A model generated the notes under the pieces. The model saw only the letters and a program-made list of their open reading frames with translations, did not search any database and was not told the origin of the DNA. DNA of 64,000 bases from Solidesulfovibrio alcoholivorans DSM 5433 (GTDB lineage Bacteria; Desulfobacterota; Desulfovibrionia; Desulfovibrionales; Desulfovibrionaceae). A program made the translations under genes and the position numbers. Position 1 is the stretch's first letter, and every line of letters begins with the position of its first letter. The stretch lies in assembly GCF_000702665.1 (NCBI RefSeq), contig NZ_JNJA01000018.1, forward strand, positions 1-64,000. Reading direction: 5' to 3'. Positions 1-9,184 of this stretch are shown one piece after another.

Positions 1-345
<345 letters not shown>

Positions 346-397
346 GTCGTCCCCCTGCTCAAGCGGTTTGACTTCTGGATTTGAGATGATTTTGATA

Positions 398-473
<76 letters not shown>

Positions 474-502
474 CTATAATCATGCGTAGGACACGGGAGG
501 CA

Positions 503-579
503 TGGAGCGGGAAACGAGACTCGAACTCGCAACCCTCAGCTTGGAAGGCTGATGCTCTAGCCAATTGAGCTATTCCCGC
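503..579 (-). tRNA. tRNA-Gly (anticodon TCC), CCA encoded
   Basis: The acceptor GCGGGAA pairs with TTCCCGC. The anticodon stem TCAGC/GCTGA encloses the loop CTTCCAA, giving TCC. The T-arm carries GAGTTCGAGTCTC. CCA is encoded at 505-503. Third gene of the four-tRNA cluster. Confidence 0.97.
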
Positions 580-637
580 GTATGTCACACGTAGTTCATG
601 CGACAGGGCTTCCTGTCTCCTACAGCATTCGCGCTTA

Positions 638-723
638 TGGTGGAGGGGGGTGGATTTGAACCACCGAAGGCATACGCCGACAGATTTACAGTCTGTTCCC
701 TTTGGCCACTCGGGAACCCCTCC
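638..723 (-). tRNA. tRNA-Tyr (anticodon GTA), CCA encoded
   Basis: A class II tRNA of 86 bases with a long variable arm. The acceptor GGAGGGG pairs with CCCCTCC. The anticodon stem ACAGA/TCTGT holds the loop CTGTAAA, giving GTA. Discriminator A and CCA are encoded at 641-638. Second gene of the cluster. Confidence 0.97.
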
Positions 724-727
724 GCTT

Positions 728-803
728 TGGAGCTGGCGATGGGAATCGAACCCGCAACCTGCTGATTACAAATCAGCTGCTCTGCCAGTTGAGCTACGCC
801 AGC
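728..803 (-). tRNA. tRNA-Thr (anticodon TGT), CCA encoded
   Basis: The acceptor GCTGGCG pairs with CGCCAGC. The anticodon stem GCTGA/TCAGC encloses TTTGTAA, giving TGT. CCA is encoded at 730-728, and the tRNA-Tyr gene begins only four bases further on. First gene of the tRNA-tuf transcript. Confidence 0.97.
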
Positions 804-815
804 GCAAGAGGCAAT

Positions 816-844
816 GCGTTAGCCCAACTGCGGGTGCGTGTCAA
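816..844 (-). promoter_or_regulatory. Putative sigma-70 promoter of the tRNA-tuf operon
   Basis: On the minus strand TTGACA (844-839) is followed after 17 bases by TAACGC (821-816), about 13 bases before the first tRNA. The -35 element is a perfect consensus and the -10 is weak. Inferred from sequence only. Confidence 0.45.
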
Positions 845-970
845 TCCCTTTCTCCTCGCTCCCGGCCACGTCCGTTTCACCCGGACGCGAAGAGGGGTAT
901 TTACGCACTTCCCCTCCCCTTGGCAACTCCTTTTTTCATTTCCCGTGTTTTTTCTTTCCCCGGCCGGGCG

Positions 971-999
971 TTGTCATCGCGCCCGAAACGTCGTATCTT
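971..999 (+). promoter_or_regulatory. Putative sigma-70 promoter of ftsH
   Basis: TTGTCA (971-976), 17 bases, then TATCTT (994-999), about 50 bases before the ftsH ATG. Both boxes match the consensus at four or five of six positions. Confidence 0.5.
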
Positions 1000-1050
1000 T
1001 TTGCAATCGGGTCCTTACCCTCAACTAACCGCGAGAACCCTTTGAAAAAA

Positions 1051-2883
1051 ATGGAAAAGCACCACAGATTCTCTCTCTGGTACGTGCTCATCGCCATCTG
1101 GGGCGTGCTGCTGCTCAACAACTTCATCGTCACCACCTACGGCCCCAAAAACCTGCCCTACTCCGAATTCCTCCAGAAACTGCAAGCCGGCGACGTGGAG
1201 GAAGTGTCCATTACCGGTGACGTCATCGCCGGCACCATGAAGGACAAGGCGGACGGCGAAGCCAAGACGACGGAGTTCGTCACCCGGCGCGTGGACCAGG
1301 ATCTGTCCACCGAACTCTCCAAGTACAACGTGCACTTCCGGGCCCAGCCCGAGTCCACGTTCCTGCGCGACATCCTCTCCTGGGTCATCCCCATCCTGCT
1401 CTTTTTCGGCATCTGGTACTTCCTTATGCAACGCCTCAATCCCGGCCAGGGCGTCATGGCCTTCGGCAAGAACAAGGCCCGGGTCTACGCCGAAAAGGAC
1501 CTGGAGACGCGCTTTTCCGACGTCGCCGGCTGCGACGAGGCCAAGGCGGAGCTGGTCGAAATCATCGACTACCTGAAGACCCCGGAGCGTTTCCAGCGCC
1601 TGGGCGGGCAGATGCCCAAGGGCGTGCTGCTGATCGGCCCGCCGGGCACGGGCAAGACGCTTCTCGCCCGCGCCGTGGCCGGCGAGGCCGGGGTGCCGTT
1701 TTTCTCCATCTCCGGCTCGGAATTCGTGGAAATGTTCGTGGGCGTGGGCGCGGCCCGGGTGCGTGAGCTTTTCATCCAGGCCAAGGAAAAGGCCCCGTGC
1801 ATCATCTTCATCGACGAGCTCGACGCCATCGGCAAATCCCGCGCCGGCAACGTCATCGGCGGCCATGACGAGCGCGAGCAGACGCTCAACCAGCTGCTTG
1901 TCGAGATGGACGGCTTCGACCCGCGCGTGGGAGTCATCATCATGGCCGCGACCAACCGGCCCGAGACCCTCGACCCGGCGCTTTTGCGCGCCGGGCGCTT
2001 CGACCGGCAGGTGCTCGTGGACAAACCCGACGTGGCCGGCCGCGAGGCCATCCTGCGCGTGCACGCGGCCAAGGTCGTGCTGTCCAAGGACGCGGACCTC
2101 GCGGTCATCGCCCGCAAGACTCCGGGATTCTCCGGAGCGGACCTGGCCAACGCCATCAACGAAGCGGCGCTTCTCGCCGCGCGCAAGGACAAGGACGCCG
2201 TGGAGATGGCCGACCTGGAGGAGGCCGTGGACCGCATCATGGGCGGCCTGGAAAAGAAAAACCGCGTCATCAACCCCAAGGAAAAGCGGATCGTGGCCTA
2301 CCACGAATCAGGCCACGCCGTGGTCGCGAGCTTCACCCAGGGCGCGGACGCGGTGCACAAGATCTCCATCGTGCCGCGCGGCATCGGGGCGCTCGGCTGG
2401 ACGCAGCAACTGCCGACCGAAGACCGCTACCTCATGACGCAGACGGAGCTGCTCGGCAAGATCGACGTGCTGCTCGGCGGTCGCGGGGCCGAGCGGCTGA
2501 TCTTCGGCGACATCTCGACCGGCGCGCACAACGACCTGCAACGCGCCTCGGACATCGCCCGGGCCATGGTGGCGGAATACGGCATGGGCCGGACGCTCGG
2601 GCCGGCCACCTACCCGCGCCAGAACCGGCCGGTCTTCCTCGGCACGGAGCAAGGCGGCCTGGCCGGCCGGGAATACTCCGAAGCCACGGCGGCCAAGCTG
2701 GACCTCGAGGTCAAGGAAATCCTGGAGGCCTCCCAGGAACGGGTCGGCGCGCTGCTCGGACAAAAGCGGGAACTGCTCGAAAACATCGCCAAGGCGCTCC
2801 TGGACAAGGAAACCCTGGACGAGGCGGCCTTCACGGCCCTGCTCGACGCTGCCAAGGCCCCGTCCGCGCCGCCAGCCGCGTAA
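1051..2883 (+). CDS. ftsH: ATP-dependent zinc metalloprotease FtsH
   Basis: FtsH is a membrane-anchored AAA+ protease that unfolds and degrades membrane and cytosolic proteins as a hexamer. The 610-residue product has two N-terminal membrane segments (about 9-30 and 106-127) around a short periplasmic domain. The AAA domain has Walker A GPPGTGKT near residue 196, Walker [12 protein letters not shown] and the pore-loop segment [10 protein letters not shown]. The zinc site is H418-E-S-G-H422, with serine in the place usually held by alanine. The open frame extends further upstream, but ATG 1051 gives the usual FtsH N-terminus. A TTG at 1042 is an in-frame alternative. The beta-propeller gene follows after 55 bases and may be co-transcribed. 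Confidence 0.96.
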   Translation: MEKHHRFSLWYVLIAIWGVLLLNNFIVTTYGPKNLPYSEFLQKLQAGDVEEVSITGDVIAGTMKDKADGEAKTTEFVTRRVDQDLSTELSKYNVHFRAQPESTFLRDILSWVIPILLFFGIWYFLMQRLNPGQGVMAFGKNKARVYAEKDLETRFSDVAGCDEAKAELVEIIDYLKTPERFQRLGGQMPKGVLLIGPPGTGKTLLARAVAGEAGVPFFSISGSEFVEMFVGVGAARVRELFIQAKEKAPCIIFIDELDAIGKSRAGNVIGGHDEREQTLNQLLVEMDGFDPRVGVIIMAATNRPETLDPALLRAGRFDRQVLVDKPDVAGREAILRVHAAKVVLSKDADLAVIARKTPGFSGADLANAINEAALLAARKDKDAVEMADLEEAVDRIMGGLEKKNRVINPKEKRIVAYHESGHAVVASFTQGADAVHKISIVPRGIGALGWTQQLPTEDRYLMTQTELLGKIDVLLGGRGAERLIFGDISTGAHNDLQRASDIARAMVAEYGMGRTLGPATYPRQNRPVFLGTEQGGLAGREYSEATAAKLDLEVKEILEASQERVGALLGQKRELLENIAKALLDKETLDEAAFTALLDAAKAPSAPPAA

Positions 2884-2887
2884 GTCC

Positions 2888-2914
2888 GCCGGGGGCGGTC
2901 CGGCCGCCCCCGGC
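2888..2914. repeat. Intercistronic stem-loop after ftsH
   Basis: A perfect 11-bp stem (2888-2898 with 2904-2914) and a 5-base loop lie between the ftsH stop and the ribosome binding site of the next gene. There is no T-run, so it is more likely an mRNA-stability or attenuation element than a terminator. Confidence 0.5.
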
Positions 2915-2938
2915 TCCGCGCCCGTGGGAGGAGACGCC

Positions 2939-4120
2939 ATGCCCCGATCGTTTCGCGCCGCCGCCCTGCTCGCCGTCATGGCCATGCTCCTGCCGGTCCT
3001 GGCCCAGGGCCAGGTCCTGACCAAGGACGGCGATCCGGTCGTGGCCGTGACCGATCCGGCCCAGGCCGTGCCGGCGGGCAAGACGCGGGCCAAGGCTCCG
3101 GCGCTCAAAACCGGACAACAGGTGCTCGTGCTCGAGGAAAAAGACGGCATGGTCCTGGTGGCCGCGGATGCCCCGGGACCGGGGGCGGGCCTGTTCGACG
3201 CGTATCGCTATCGCCTGCCCCTGGCCGCCGTCACCCCGCTGCCCGGCAAGACCCACCGCGACCGCCCGGCCTGGCTGCCGGCCCCGGGGACGGTCGCATC
3301 CGCCCGGCGCGACGTGGTCGCCTACGAACAGGGCGACGCGATTTTTGTCCGCTCGGGGGAAGGCCCGCCCAGGCGCATCGCCAAGGGCACGCAGCCGGCA
3401 CTGTCGCCGGACGGCGCGCGCTTGGCCTACACCCCGGAAAAGGGCGCGGGCCTCGTGCTCGTCTCCCTTTACGGCGGGGACAAGCCGCAGCGGCTGGGGG
3501 GCGGGAAGGAACCGGTGCGGCAGAAGGCGTTTTGCCCGGACGGATCGAAGCTCGCCTGGCTTGTGGACAGGCATGTCGAAATACTTGACCTCGCCCGGCC
3601 GGGGGCCACGCCGACGACGGCGGGAAGCGGCCTCGAACCGGGAGCGGCCTTGCAGGGCTTCACCAAGGCGTGCGACGCGTTGGTGCTCCACAACGGTGAT
3701 GCGGTGCAATGGCTGGGGCTAAACGGCACGCTGTTGCGCAGCGTCCCGGCCGGTTCGTTCACGAACGGCGAGGAAGGGTCCAGTTCGGACCAGTACGTCC
3801 CGAGCCCGGCCGACGCGAACCTGCTCCTCGTCGCCGGCACGACGCGCGGCACGGACGCCTACCACCGCTGGGCCAACGACACGTCCGGCGCGCTCTACCT
3901 GTACGATGCGGCATCGGGCACCAACTACCGCCTCACGCCCCGGAACCTCGCGGCTGTCACGCCTGCGTGGAGCCCCGACGGGAAACGCGTCTCTTTTTCC
4001 GCCCTGCCCGACGCACCGCCAAACGGGCCGCACCACCTCTACCGGATCAACGCCGACGGCACGGGCCTGACCGACCTCGGGCCGGGGTTCGCCCCGAGCG
4101 TGGGCACGCGGCCGCAATAA
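2939..4120 (+). CDS. Exported TolB-like beta-propeller protein
   Basis: A 393-residue protein of unknown specific role. The start at 2939 is set by a strong ribosome binding site (GGGAGGAG, 7 bases upstream) and gives a signal peptide: charged MPRSFR, then a hydrophobic stretch ending near ALAQG/VLAQG around residue 24. At least two PD40/TolB-type blades are visible: one around residue 155 with PALSPDGARLAY, and one near the C-terminus with PAWSPDGKRVSF. This points to a periplasmic beta-propeller. TolB-like propellers usually act as protein-interaction modules in the envelope. No enzyme motif or Pal/Tol neighbours were seen. It lies 55 bases after ftsH on the same strand, which suggests an envelope-quality link, but that is inference. 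Confidence 0.7.
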   Translation: MPRSFRAAALLAVMAMLLPVLAQGQVLTKDGDPVVAVTDPAQAVPAGKTRAKAPALKTGQQVLVLEEKDGMVLVAADAPGPGAGLFDAYRYRLPLAAVTPLPGKTHRDRPAWLPAPGTVASARRDVVAYEQGDAIFVRSGEGPPRRIAKGTQPALSPDGARLAYTPEKGAGLVLVSLYGGDKPQRLGGGKEPVRQKAFCPDGSKLAWLVDRHVEILDLARPGATPTTAGSGLEPGAALQGFTKACDALVLHNGDAVQWLGLNGTLLRSVPAGSFTNGEEGSSSDQYVPSPADANLLLVAGTTRGTDAYHRWANDTSGALYLYDAASGTNYRLTPRNLAAVTPAWSPDGKRVSFSALPDAPPNGPHHLYRINADGTGLTDLGPGFAPSVGTRPQ

Positions 4121-4126
4121 TCCTGG

Positions 4127-4999
4127 TCAGGCGGGTTTTCGCCCCTCGACCACCCGGTCGAGGCCGGCGAGGTCGCGGCGCACGGCGACGTCCGCAAATC
4201 CCGCTTCGGCCAGGAGCGCCGCGGCTTCGGGACCCTGCTTCCAGCCGATCTCGACGAGAAGCACCCCTCCCGGGGCCAGCCGCGCCATGGCCGCGCGGGC
4301 GACCACGGGCACGGCCTCGAGGCCGGTTTCGCCGGGCACGAGCGCGCCTTGCGGCTCGAAATCGCGCACTTCCCTCGAGCACTCGCGGTATTCGGCGGCC
4401 GTCACGTAGGGCGGATTGGACACGACCAGGGCGTAGCCCCCGGCCGTCTCGGGCAAATCCGCGAAATCGGCTTCCAGAAATTCCAACCGTGCGGCCACGC
4501 CGTGCGTTACGGCGTTTTCCCGGGCAACGGCCAGCGCGCCGGGGCTTTTGTCCAGGGCCAGGCCTTGCGCCTGGGGGAATTTGACGGCGAGCGTGACGGC
4601 CAGGCAGCCCGAGCCCGTGCCCAGGTCCGCGAAACGCGAAAGCGCGCCTTGGAGAAAAAGCTCCAGGGCGCGCTCGACGATCAGTTCGGTCTCGGGCCGG
4701 GGAATGAGCGTCTCCGGCGTCACCGTGAAATCGAGCCCGAAAAATTCCCGCTCGCCGAGCAGATAGGCCACGGGCTCGCCCTTGCCCCGCCGGGCGACCA
4801 GGGGACGATAGCCATCAAGCTCTTCCACCGACAGCGGCCTGTCCATGGCCAGCACGAGTCCCAGCCGGTCGAGCCCCAGCACCTTGGCCAAAAGCAACTG
4901 CGCGGACAACCGCGGCGCATCCACGCCCTTTTCTTGCAGATACCCCTCGGTCTTACCCAGAATTTCCCGCACCGTGGGCGCGCGCCCCCGTCCCTCCAT
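4127..4999 (-). CDS. prmC: Peptide chain release factor N5-glutamine methyltransferase
   Basis: PrmC methylates the glutamine of the GGQ motif of release factors, using S-adenosylmethionine. The product (290 residues) has the N-terminal helical substrate-binding domain, the SAM-binding segment DLGTGSGCLAV, and the diagnostic NPPY motif (VSNPPYV) that contacts the target glutamine. The ATG at 4999 is preferred because AAGGGAG lies at a usable distance. The earlier ATG at 5008 abuts that site directly and would add three residues. It is encoded downstream of prfA, its substrate's gene, on the same strand. A large inverted repeat and a dispersed palindromic repeat lie between them. Its stop codon lies six bases from the end of the convergent propeller gene. 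Confidence 0.94.
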   Translation of the reverse strand: MEGRGRAPTVREILGKTEGYLQEKGVDAPRLSAQLLLAKVLGLDRLGLVLAMDRPLSVEELDGYRPLVARRGKGEPVAYLLGEREFFGLDFTVTPETLIPRPETELIVERALELFLQGALSRFADLGTGSGCLAVTLAVKFPQAQGLALDKSPGALAVARENAVTHGVAARLEFLEADFADLPETAGGYALVVSNPPYVTAAEYRECSREVRDFEPQGALVPGETGLEAVPVVARAAMARLAPGGVLLVEIGWKQGPEAAALLAEAGFADVAVRRDLAGLDRVVEGRKPA

Positions 5000-5040
5000 T
5001 TCTTTCATCTCCCTTCTCTTCCCGGTTCCCTTACTTTTTG

Positions 5041-5092
5041 GGGGGCGATCCTCCCCCGGCCGGGCTTTGACGGCCGGGGGAGGATCGCCCCC
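5041..5092. repeat. Perfect 21-bp inverted repeat between prfA and prmC
   Basis: The arms 5041-5061 and 5072-5092 are exact complements around a 10-base loop. The 20 bases at 5052-5071 recur exactly at 6271-6290 just upstream of prfA, so copies of this sequence flank the gene. There is no T-run on either side that would make a standard terminator. Confidence 0.8.
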
Positions 5093-5100
5093 AGGAAAGG

Positions 5101-5144
5101 AGGGTCCGGGAGGGGGTTACCCCCTCCCGGCCGCCGGAGGCATT
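5101..5144 (-). repeat. Dispersed intergenic palindromic repeat, copy 1
   Basis: On the minus strand it starts 16 bases after the prfA stop and reads ATGCCTCCGGCGGCC, then GGGAGGGGG, a short spacer and CCCCCTCCC. It shares its 5' block and palindrome with eight other copies in the window. Confidence 0.8.
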
Positions 5145-5159
5145 CATTCTTCTTCTTTC

Positions 5160-6233
5160 CTAGGCCGCGTCCGCCTGCGCCTTGAGGGCCTCGGCCTGGT
5201 AGTGGGCGGTGAGGCCGTCGAAGAGTTCGTCGCAATCGCCTTCGAGCACGGCTTCGAGCTTGTAGAGCGTCAGGTTGATGCGGTGGTCGGTGACACGGCT
5301 TTGGGGGAAGTTATAGGTGCGGATACGCTCGGAGCGGTCGCCGGAGCCGACCTGGGAGCGGCGGTTGGCTTCCTGCTCCAGGCGCTGCTTCTCCTGCTCG
5401 ATCTGGAGCAGGCGCGAACGCAGCACCTTGAGGGCCTTGGCCTTGTTCTTGTGCTGGGATTTTTCGTCCTGGCAGATGACGACCAGCCCCGAGGGAATGT
5501 GCGTCACACGCACGGCGGAGTCCGTGGTGTTGACGCTCTGGCCGCCGGGGCCGCTCGAGCGGTAGACGTCGATGCGCAGGTCATTGGGGTCGATGGCCAC
5601 GTCCACCTCCTCGGCCTCGGGCATGATGGCGACCGTGACGGCGGAGGTGTGGATGCGTCCCTGGGATTCCGTGGCCGGCACGCGCTGCACGCGGTGCGCG
5701 CCGGACTCGTACTTGAGCCGGCTGTAGACCTTGTCCCCGGCGATGGAAGCGATGACTTCCTTGTAGCCGCCGGAGCCGGTTTCGGACTGGCTCATGATCT
5801 CGACCTTCCAGCGCTTGGTTTCGGCGTAGCGGCAGTACATGCGAAAGAGGTCGCCGGCGAAAAGCGCCGCCTCCTCGCCCCCGGTGCCGGCCCGGATTTC
5901 GAGAAGGATGTTCTTCTCGTCCATGGGGTCCTTGGGCAGAAGCAGCACCTTGAGCCGAGCCTCGAGTTCGGGCAGCGCTTCCTTGATGGTCTTGACCTCG
6001 GCCAGGGCCAGTTCGCGCATTTCCGGGTCCGGGTCCTGCGCCATCTCCTGGTTTTCCTCCAGGTCGCTCGCGAGCTTTTTGTACTCGCGGAAAACACGCA
6101 CCATATCGGCGAGGTCGGCGTGGGCTTTGGACAGCTTGCGGAAACGCTCCTGGTCCGTGACCACGTCGGGTTCGGACAGTTGCTTCTCCAGTTCCTCGTA
6201 CTTGCGTTCGATGCTTTCGAGCTTGGCGAACAT
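5160..6233 (-). CDS. prfA: Peptide chain release factor 1
   Basis: RF1 reads UAA and UAG stop codons and triggers peptide release. The 357-residue product has the usual family length. It has the tripeptide PAT at 186-188, which marks RF1 as opposed to RF2, and the catalytic GGQ at 230-232 within [17 protein letters not shown]. The N-terminal region is the expected coiled-coil domain. The gene belongs to the minus-strand series rpmE, DUF1385, prfA, prmC, an order common in bacteria where the methyltransferase modifies the GGQ of this protein. The 188 bases upstream contain an AT-rich palindrome and a copy of the sequence found in the inverted repeat downstream. Confidence 0.97.
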   Translation of the reverse strand: MFAKLESIERKYEELEKQLSEPDVVTDQERFRKLSKAHADLADMVRVFREYKKLASDLEENQEMAQDPDPEMRELALAEVKTIKEALPELEARLKVLLLPKDPMDEKNILLEIRAGTGGEEAALFAGDLFRMYCRYAETKRWKVEIMSQSETGSGGYKEVIASIAGDKVYSRLKYESGAHRVQRVPATESQGRIHTSAVTVAIMPEAEEVDVAIDPNDLRIDVYRSSGPGGQSVNTTDSAVRVTHIPSGLVVICQDEKSQHKNKAKALKVLRSRLLQIEQEKQRLEQEANRRSQVGSGDRSERIRTYNFPQSRVTDHRINLTLYKLEAVLEGDCDELFDGLTAHYQAEALKAQADAA

Positions 6234-6356
6234 GCAGCGACTCCGAAGCCGGGCGTGACGCGCGGGCGGGTCCCCCGGCCGGGCTTTGACAGGTATCGCG
6301 TCCCCGGAATCCGCGCGGCGCGATTTTGGGGGCAGCGGAATGAAATATCTATATCG

Positions 6357-6386
6357 TCTTAAAAAATATCACCATATTTTTTAAGA
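6357..6386. repeat. AT-rich 13-bp palindrome between DUF1385 and prfA
   Basis: TCTTAAAAAATAT and ATATTTTTTAAGA are exact complements separated by four bases, an oddly AT-rich structure in this GC-rich genome. It lies 36 bases after the DUF1385 stop. On the minus strand the 3' arm holds a T6 run, so it may terminate DUF1385 transcription. It could equally be an operator ahead of prfA. Confidence 0.65.
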
Positions 6387-6421
6387 GACGCCACGGCAAG
6401 CCGGTCGGGGCGGCGCAGGGA

Positions 6422-7378
6422 TCAGGAGGCGGGCTCGCGCTCCACCGCGCCGCGAAGCGCGGCCAGGGCCACCTCGAGCTGCCGGTCGTCCGGCTCCTTG
6501 GTGGTGAGCATCTGCATGAAAAGCCCGGGCGCGGAGATCAGGCGGCAGACCACGTTGGTGTGGAACTTGCCGGCGATCTTGATGACTTCGTAGGCCAGGG
6601 CGCTGACCGGCACCATGAGCCCGAGCTTGAGCGTCACGATATAGGCCTGCTTGATCCAGCCCGTGGCGGGCGCGTAGAGCGTGAGCAGCCAGGGCACGAG
6701 AAAGGCGTAGAGCACTATGGAGATGGCCAGGACGAAGAGCAGGAAGGCCGTGCCGCAACGGGGATGCAGGCGCGAATAGCCCCGCGCGCCTGCCGGGGAC
6801 AGCGGCGCGCCCTGCTCGTAGGCCCAGATGACCTTGTGCTCGGCCCCATGGTACTCGAAGACCCGGCGCACGTCCGGCAGATAGGAAATGGCCACGATGT
6901 AGCCGATGAAAAGCGCCACCTTGAACAGGCCGTCCCAGATGTGGAAGCTCAAGGCCTCCACGCCGCCGGAGAGCCCCGCCGCCTTCATGCCGAGCGAAAA
7001 CAGGTGCGGCGTGACCACGAACAGCAGCAGCGCGAAACCGATGGACGCGGCAAGCGTGAGCCCCATGGCCCACGGCCCGAGCTCGCCCTCCTCCTCGTCC
7101 TCGGCCACGGCCACCTGGGCCGAATAATTGAGTGCCTTGATGCCGTTGACGAGGGTTTCGAGCAGAATGGGGAACCCACGCAGAAACGGCTTCTTGAGGA
7201 GCCTCGCGGCGGTCAGGGAATACCACGGGCGCACGTCGAGCAGGATGTCGCCGCCGGGCTTGCGCACGGCGATGGCGAGCCTGTCGCGGTCGCGCATCAT
7301 GACGCCTTCCATGACAGCCTGACCGCCCACCGTAGGGTTGGCGGCGAGAAGCGGCAAGAGAAGGGCGGAGCGTTTCAT
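6422..7378 (-). CDS. DUF1385 membrane protein (YqhQ-like)
   Basis: A 318-residue protein of the DUF1385 family, of unknown biochemical role. The hallmark VGGQAVMEGVMMR occurs near residue 16, and the segment EYHGAEHKVIWAYE is also conserved in the family. Several membrane segments are visible: about 105-130, 150-170, 215-245 and 250-280. The longer open frame upstream overlaps rpmE and is rejected. The ATG at 7378 brings the family motif to the right distance, although the ribosome binding site is weak. The gene sits between rpmE and prfA, its usual neighbourhood in several phyla, so it probably belongs to a translation-linked operon. Any functional role is unproven. Confidence 0.85.
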   Translation of the reverse strand: MKRSALLLPLLAANPTVGGQAVMEGVMMRDRDRLAIAVRKPGGDILLDVRPWYSLTAARLLKKPFLRGFPILLETLVNGIKALNYSAQVAVAEDEEEGELGPWAMGLTLAASIGFALLLFVVTPHLFSLGMKAAGLSGGVEALSFHIWDGLFKVALFIGYIVAISYLPDVRRVFEYHGAEHKVIWAYEQGAPLSPAGARGYSRLHPRCGTAFLLFVLAISIVLYAFLVPWLLTLYAPATGWIKQAYIVTLKLGLMVPVSALAYEVIKIAGKFHTNVVCRLISAPGLFMQMLTTKEPDDRQLEVALAALRGAVEREPAS

Positions 7379-7397
7379 GGACGAAGTTCCCGGCCCG

Positions 7398-7421
7398 CCG
7401 CCGGGCGCATGCGCCCGGCGG
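7398..7421. repeat. Perfect 24-base palindrome between rpmE and DUF1385
   Basis: A self-complementary sequence centred on GCATGC with 12-bp arms lies 20 bases upstream of the DUF1385 start and 19 bases after the rpmE stop. It could fold as a hairpin in the shared mRNA and separate expression of the two genes. No T-run follows. Confidence 0.6.
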
Positions 7422-7439
7422 TCGCGGGTCGCGGCCAGA

Positions 7440-7655
7440 CTAGGCCTTTTTCTCGAATTTGGCGTACTTTTTGCGGAAACGGTCGATGCGGCCGGCGGTG
7501 TCGAGGAAACGCTGCTTGCCGGTGTAGAACGGATGGCACTGGGAGCAGACTTCCACGAGCACGAGCTCACCCTTGGTGGAGATGGCCTGCTCTTCGAAAC
7601 CGCAGTTGCAGCGGATGGTCGCCTTGTAGGTTTTGGGATGGATATCTTTTTTCAT
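7440..7655 (-). CDS. rpmE: 50S ribosomal protein L31
   Basis: A 71-residue L31 of the zinc-binding (C+) type. The start at 7655 follows AAGGAG with 8-base spacing and gives MKKDIHPK, the standard L31 N-terminus. The zinc ligands are visible as RCNCGFE and VCSQCHPF, followed by the family signature YTGKQRF. It is the first gene of the minus-strand translation block with DUF1385, prfA and prmC. The C+ form usually coexists with, or is replaced by, a cysteine-free paralogue under zinc limitation. No paralogue lies in this window. Confidence 0.96.
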   Translation of the reverse strand: MKKDIHPKTYKATIRCNCGFEEQAISTKGELVLVEVCSQCHPFYTGKQRFLDTAGRIDRFRKKYAKFEKKA

Positions 7656-7844
7656 CTCGCGACTCCTTGGATGTCCCCAACGGGAAAGCGAGATCAACTA
7701 ACGCCTTTTCCCGGCGTTGGCAAGTCTTCCGTCGCGGATTTTCCAGGCCCCCACGAAGTCCCCGGCCGCGACGTTCGCACGCTTTGAGCTTTTCCCCCCT
7801 TCGTGGTAGGCGTCTTCAACCCAAAACCACCCCAAGGATGACCC

Positions 7845-9155
7845 ATGTCCATCTGTAGCAAGAATCCGACCTGCTCAAGCATCCTGCGCACGCACCTCGC
7901 CGCCCTGGCCGAAGCCGAGGGGCTCCCCCCCCGCACCATAGAAGACGCCGTGAACGCCGGGACCATGGTGCTCCTGGCCAATCCCGCCCACAAGAACGTC
8001 ATCCCGACCCTCATCGGCCAGCCCGCCTCGGTGAAGGTCAACGCCAACATCGGCACCTCCATGTTCGTCACCGACGTGGCCATGGAACTGCAAAAGGCCA
8101 GCCTGGCCAAAAAGGCCGGCGCCCACGCCCTGATGGACCTGTCCACGGCCGGCGACTTGCCCGCCATCCGCCGCGACATCCTGGACGCCGTGGACCTGCC
8201 GCTCGGCACGGTGCCGCTCTACGCAGTGGCCCAGCGCCACCTGGCCAAAGGCAAGGACCCCAGCGACTTCACCGAAGAGGAGATCATCGCCGAGATCGCC
8301 CAACAGGCCGCAGCCGGCGTCGATTTCATGACCCTGCACTGCGGCGTCACCCGGCGGGGCGCGCAACTCGCCGCGGAGTCCGGGCGTGTCACCGGCATCG
8401 TTTCGCGCGGCGGCTCCATCCTCGGCCGCTGGATGCGCCGCCACGACGCGGAAAACCCCTTTTTGACGCACTACGACGACATTCTCGACATCTGCCTCGC
8501 CCATAACGTCACCATCAGCCTCGGCGACGGTCTGCGCCCCGGTTGCGGGGCCGACGCCGGCGACGGCGCGCAGTGGGAGGAAGTCATCAACCTCGGCGCA
8601 CTGGCCCGGCGCGCCAAGGAGTGCGGCGTGCAAACCATGATCGAAGGCCCCGGACACGTGCCGCTGCATCTGGTCCAAAGCCAGATCCAGGGCATCAAGC
8701 GCCTGACCGACGGCGCGCCGCTCTACGTCCTCGGGCCCCTGACCACGGACTGCGCACCGGGCTACGACCACATCGCCGGAGCCATCGGCGGCGCGCTCGC
8801 CGCCTTCTTCGGCGCGGATTTCCTGTGCTACCTCACCCCGGCCGAGCACCTCACCCTGCCCGGCCCCGAGGACGTCTGGGCCGGCATCAAGGCCAGCCTC
8901 GTCGCCGCCCAGAGCGCCGAAACCGCGCTCGGCCGCCCGGCCGCCGTGGCCCGCAACCTCGGCATGTCCAAGGCCCGCGCCGACCTCGACTGGGAAGCCA
9001 TGACCGGCTTCGCCCTGGACCCGGACCTCGTGCGCAAACGCCGGGCCATGCACAGCCAGGAAAAGGAATGCGCCATGTGCGGCGCGCTGTGCGCCATGCG
9101 CATGATGACCGGCGACAACTTCGCCTGCCCCACCAAGCCCGAAACAAAGGAATAA
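7845..9155 (+). CDS. thiC: Phosphomethylpyrimidine synthase ThiC (radical SAM)
   Basis: ThiC converts 5-aminoimidazole ribotide to hydroxymethylpyrimidine phosphate in thiamine synthesis, using S-adenosylmethionine and a 4Fe-4S cluster. The 436-residue product has the family segments [14 protein letters not shown] and IEGPGHVP. The C-terminal cluster motif is CAMCGALC, i.e. Cx2Cx3C, one residue tighter than the Cx2Cx4C of the long ThiC of Escherichia coli. It is also shorter than that form. The start at 7845 follows AAGGA. No TPP riboswitch motif was recognised in the 150 bases upstream, which is unusual for thiC. The ThiC paralogue BzaF, making 5-hydroxybenzimidazole for cobamides, cannot be excluded from sequence alone. 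gpmA follows 29 bases later, probably without a functional link. Confidence 0.87.
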   Translation: MSICSKNPTCSSILRTHLAALAEAEGLPPRTIEDAVNAGTMVLLANPAHKNVIPTLIGQPASVKVNANIGTSMFVTDVAMELQKASLAKKAGAHALMDLSTAGDLPAIRRDILDAVDLPLGTVPLYAVAQRHLAKGKDPSDFTEEEIIAEIAQQAAAGVDFMTLHCGVTRRGAQLAAESGRVTGIVSRGGSILGRWMRRHDAENPFLTHYDDILDICLAHNVTISLGDGLRPGCGADAGDGAQWEEVINLGALARRAKECGVQTMIEGPGHVPLHLVQSQIQGIKRLTDGAPLYVLGPLTTDCAPGYDHIAGAIGGALAAFFGADFLCYLTPAEHLTLPGPEDVWAGIKASLVAAQSAETALGRPAAVARNLGMSKARADLDWEAMTGFALDPDLVRKRRAMHSQEKECAMCGALCAMRMMTGDNFACPTKPETKE

Positions 9156-9184
9156 CCCGGCCGACCGCCTCCCGGAGGACCCCC

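Noticed and set aside
838-1050. Upstream extension of ftsH
   Set aside because: It precedes the usual FtsH N-terminus and overlaps the likely promoter at 971-999.
7690-7844. TPP or cobalamin riboswitch upstream of thiC
   Set aside because: None of the conserved aptamer words were found by reading the sequence.
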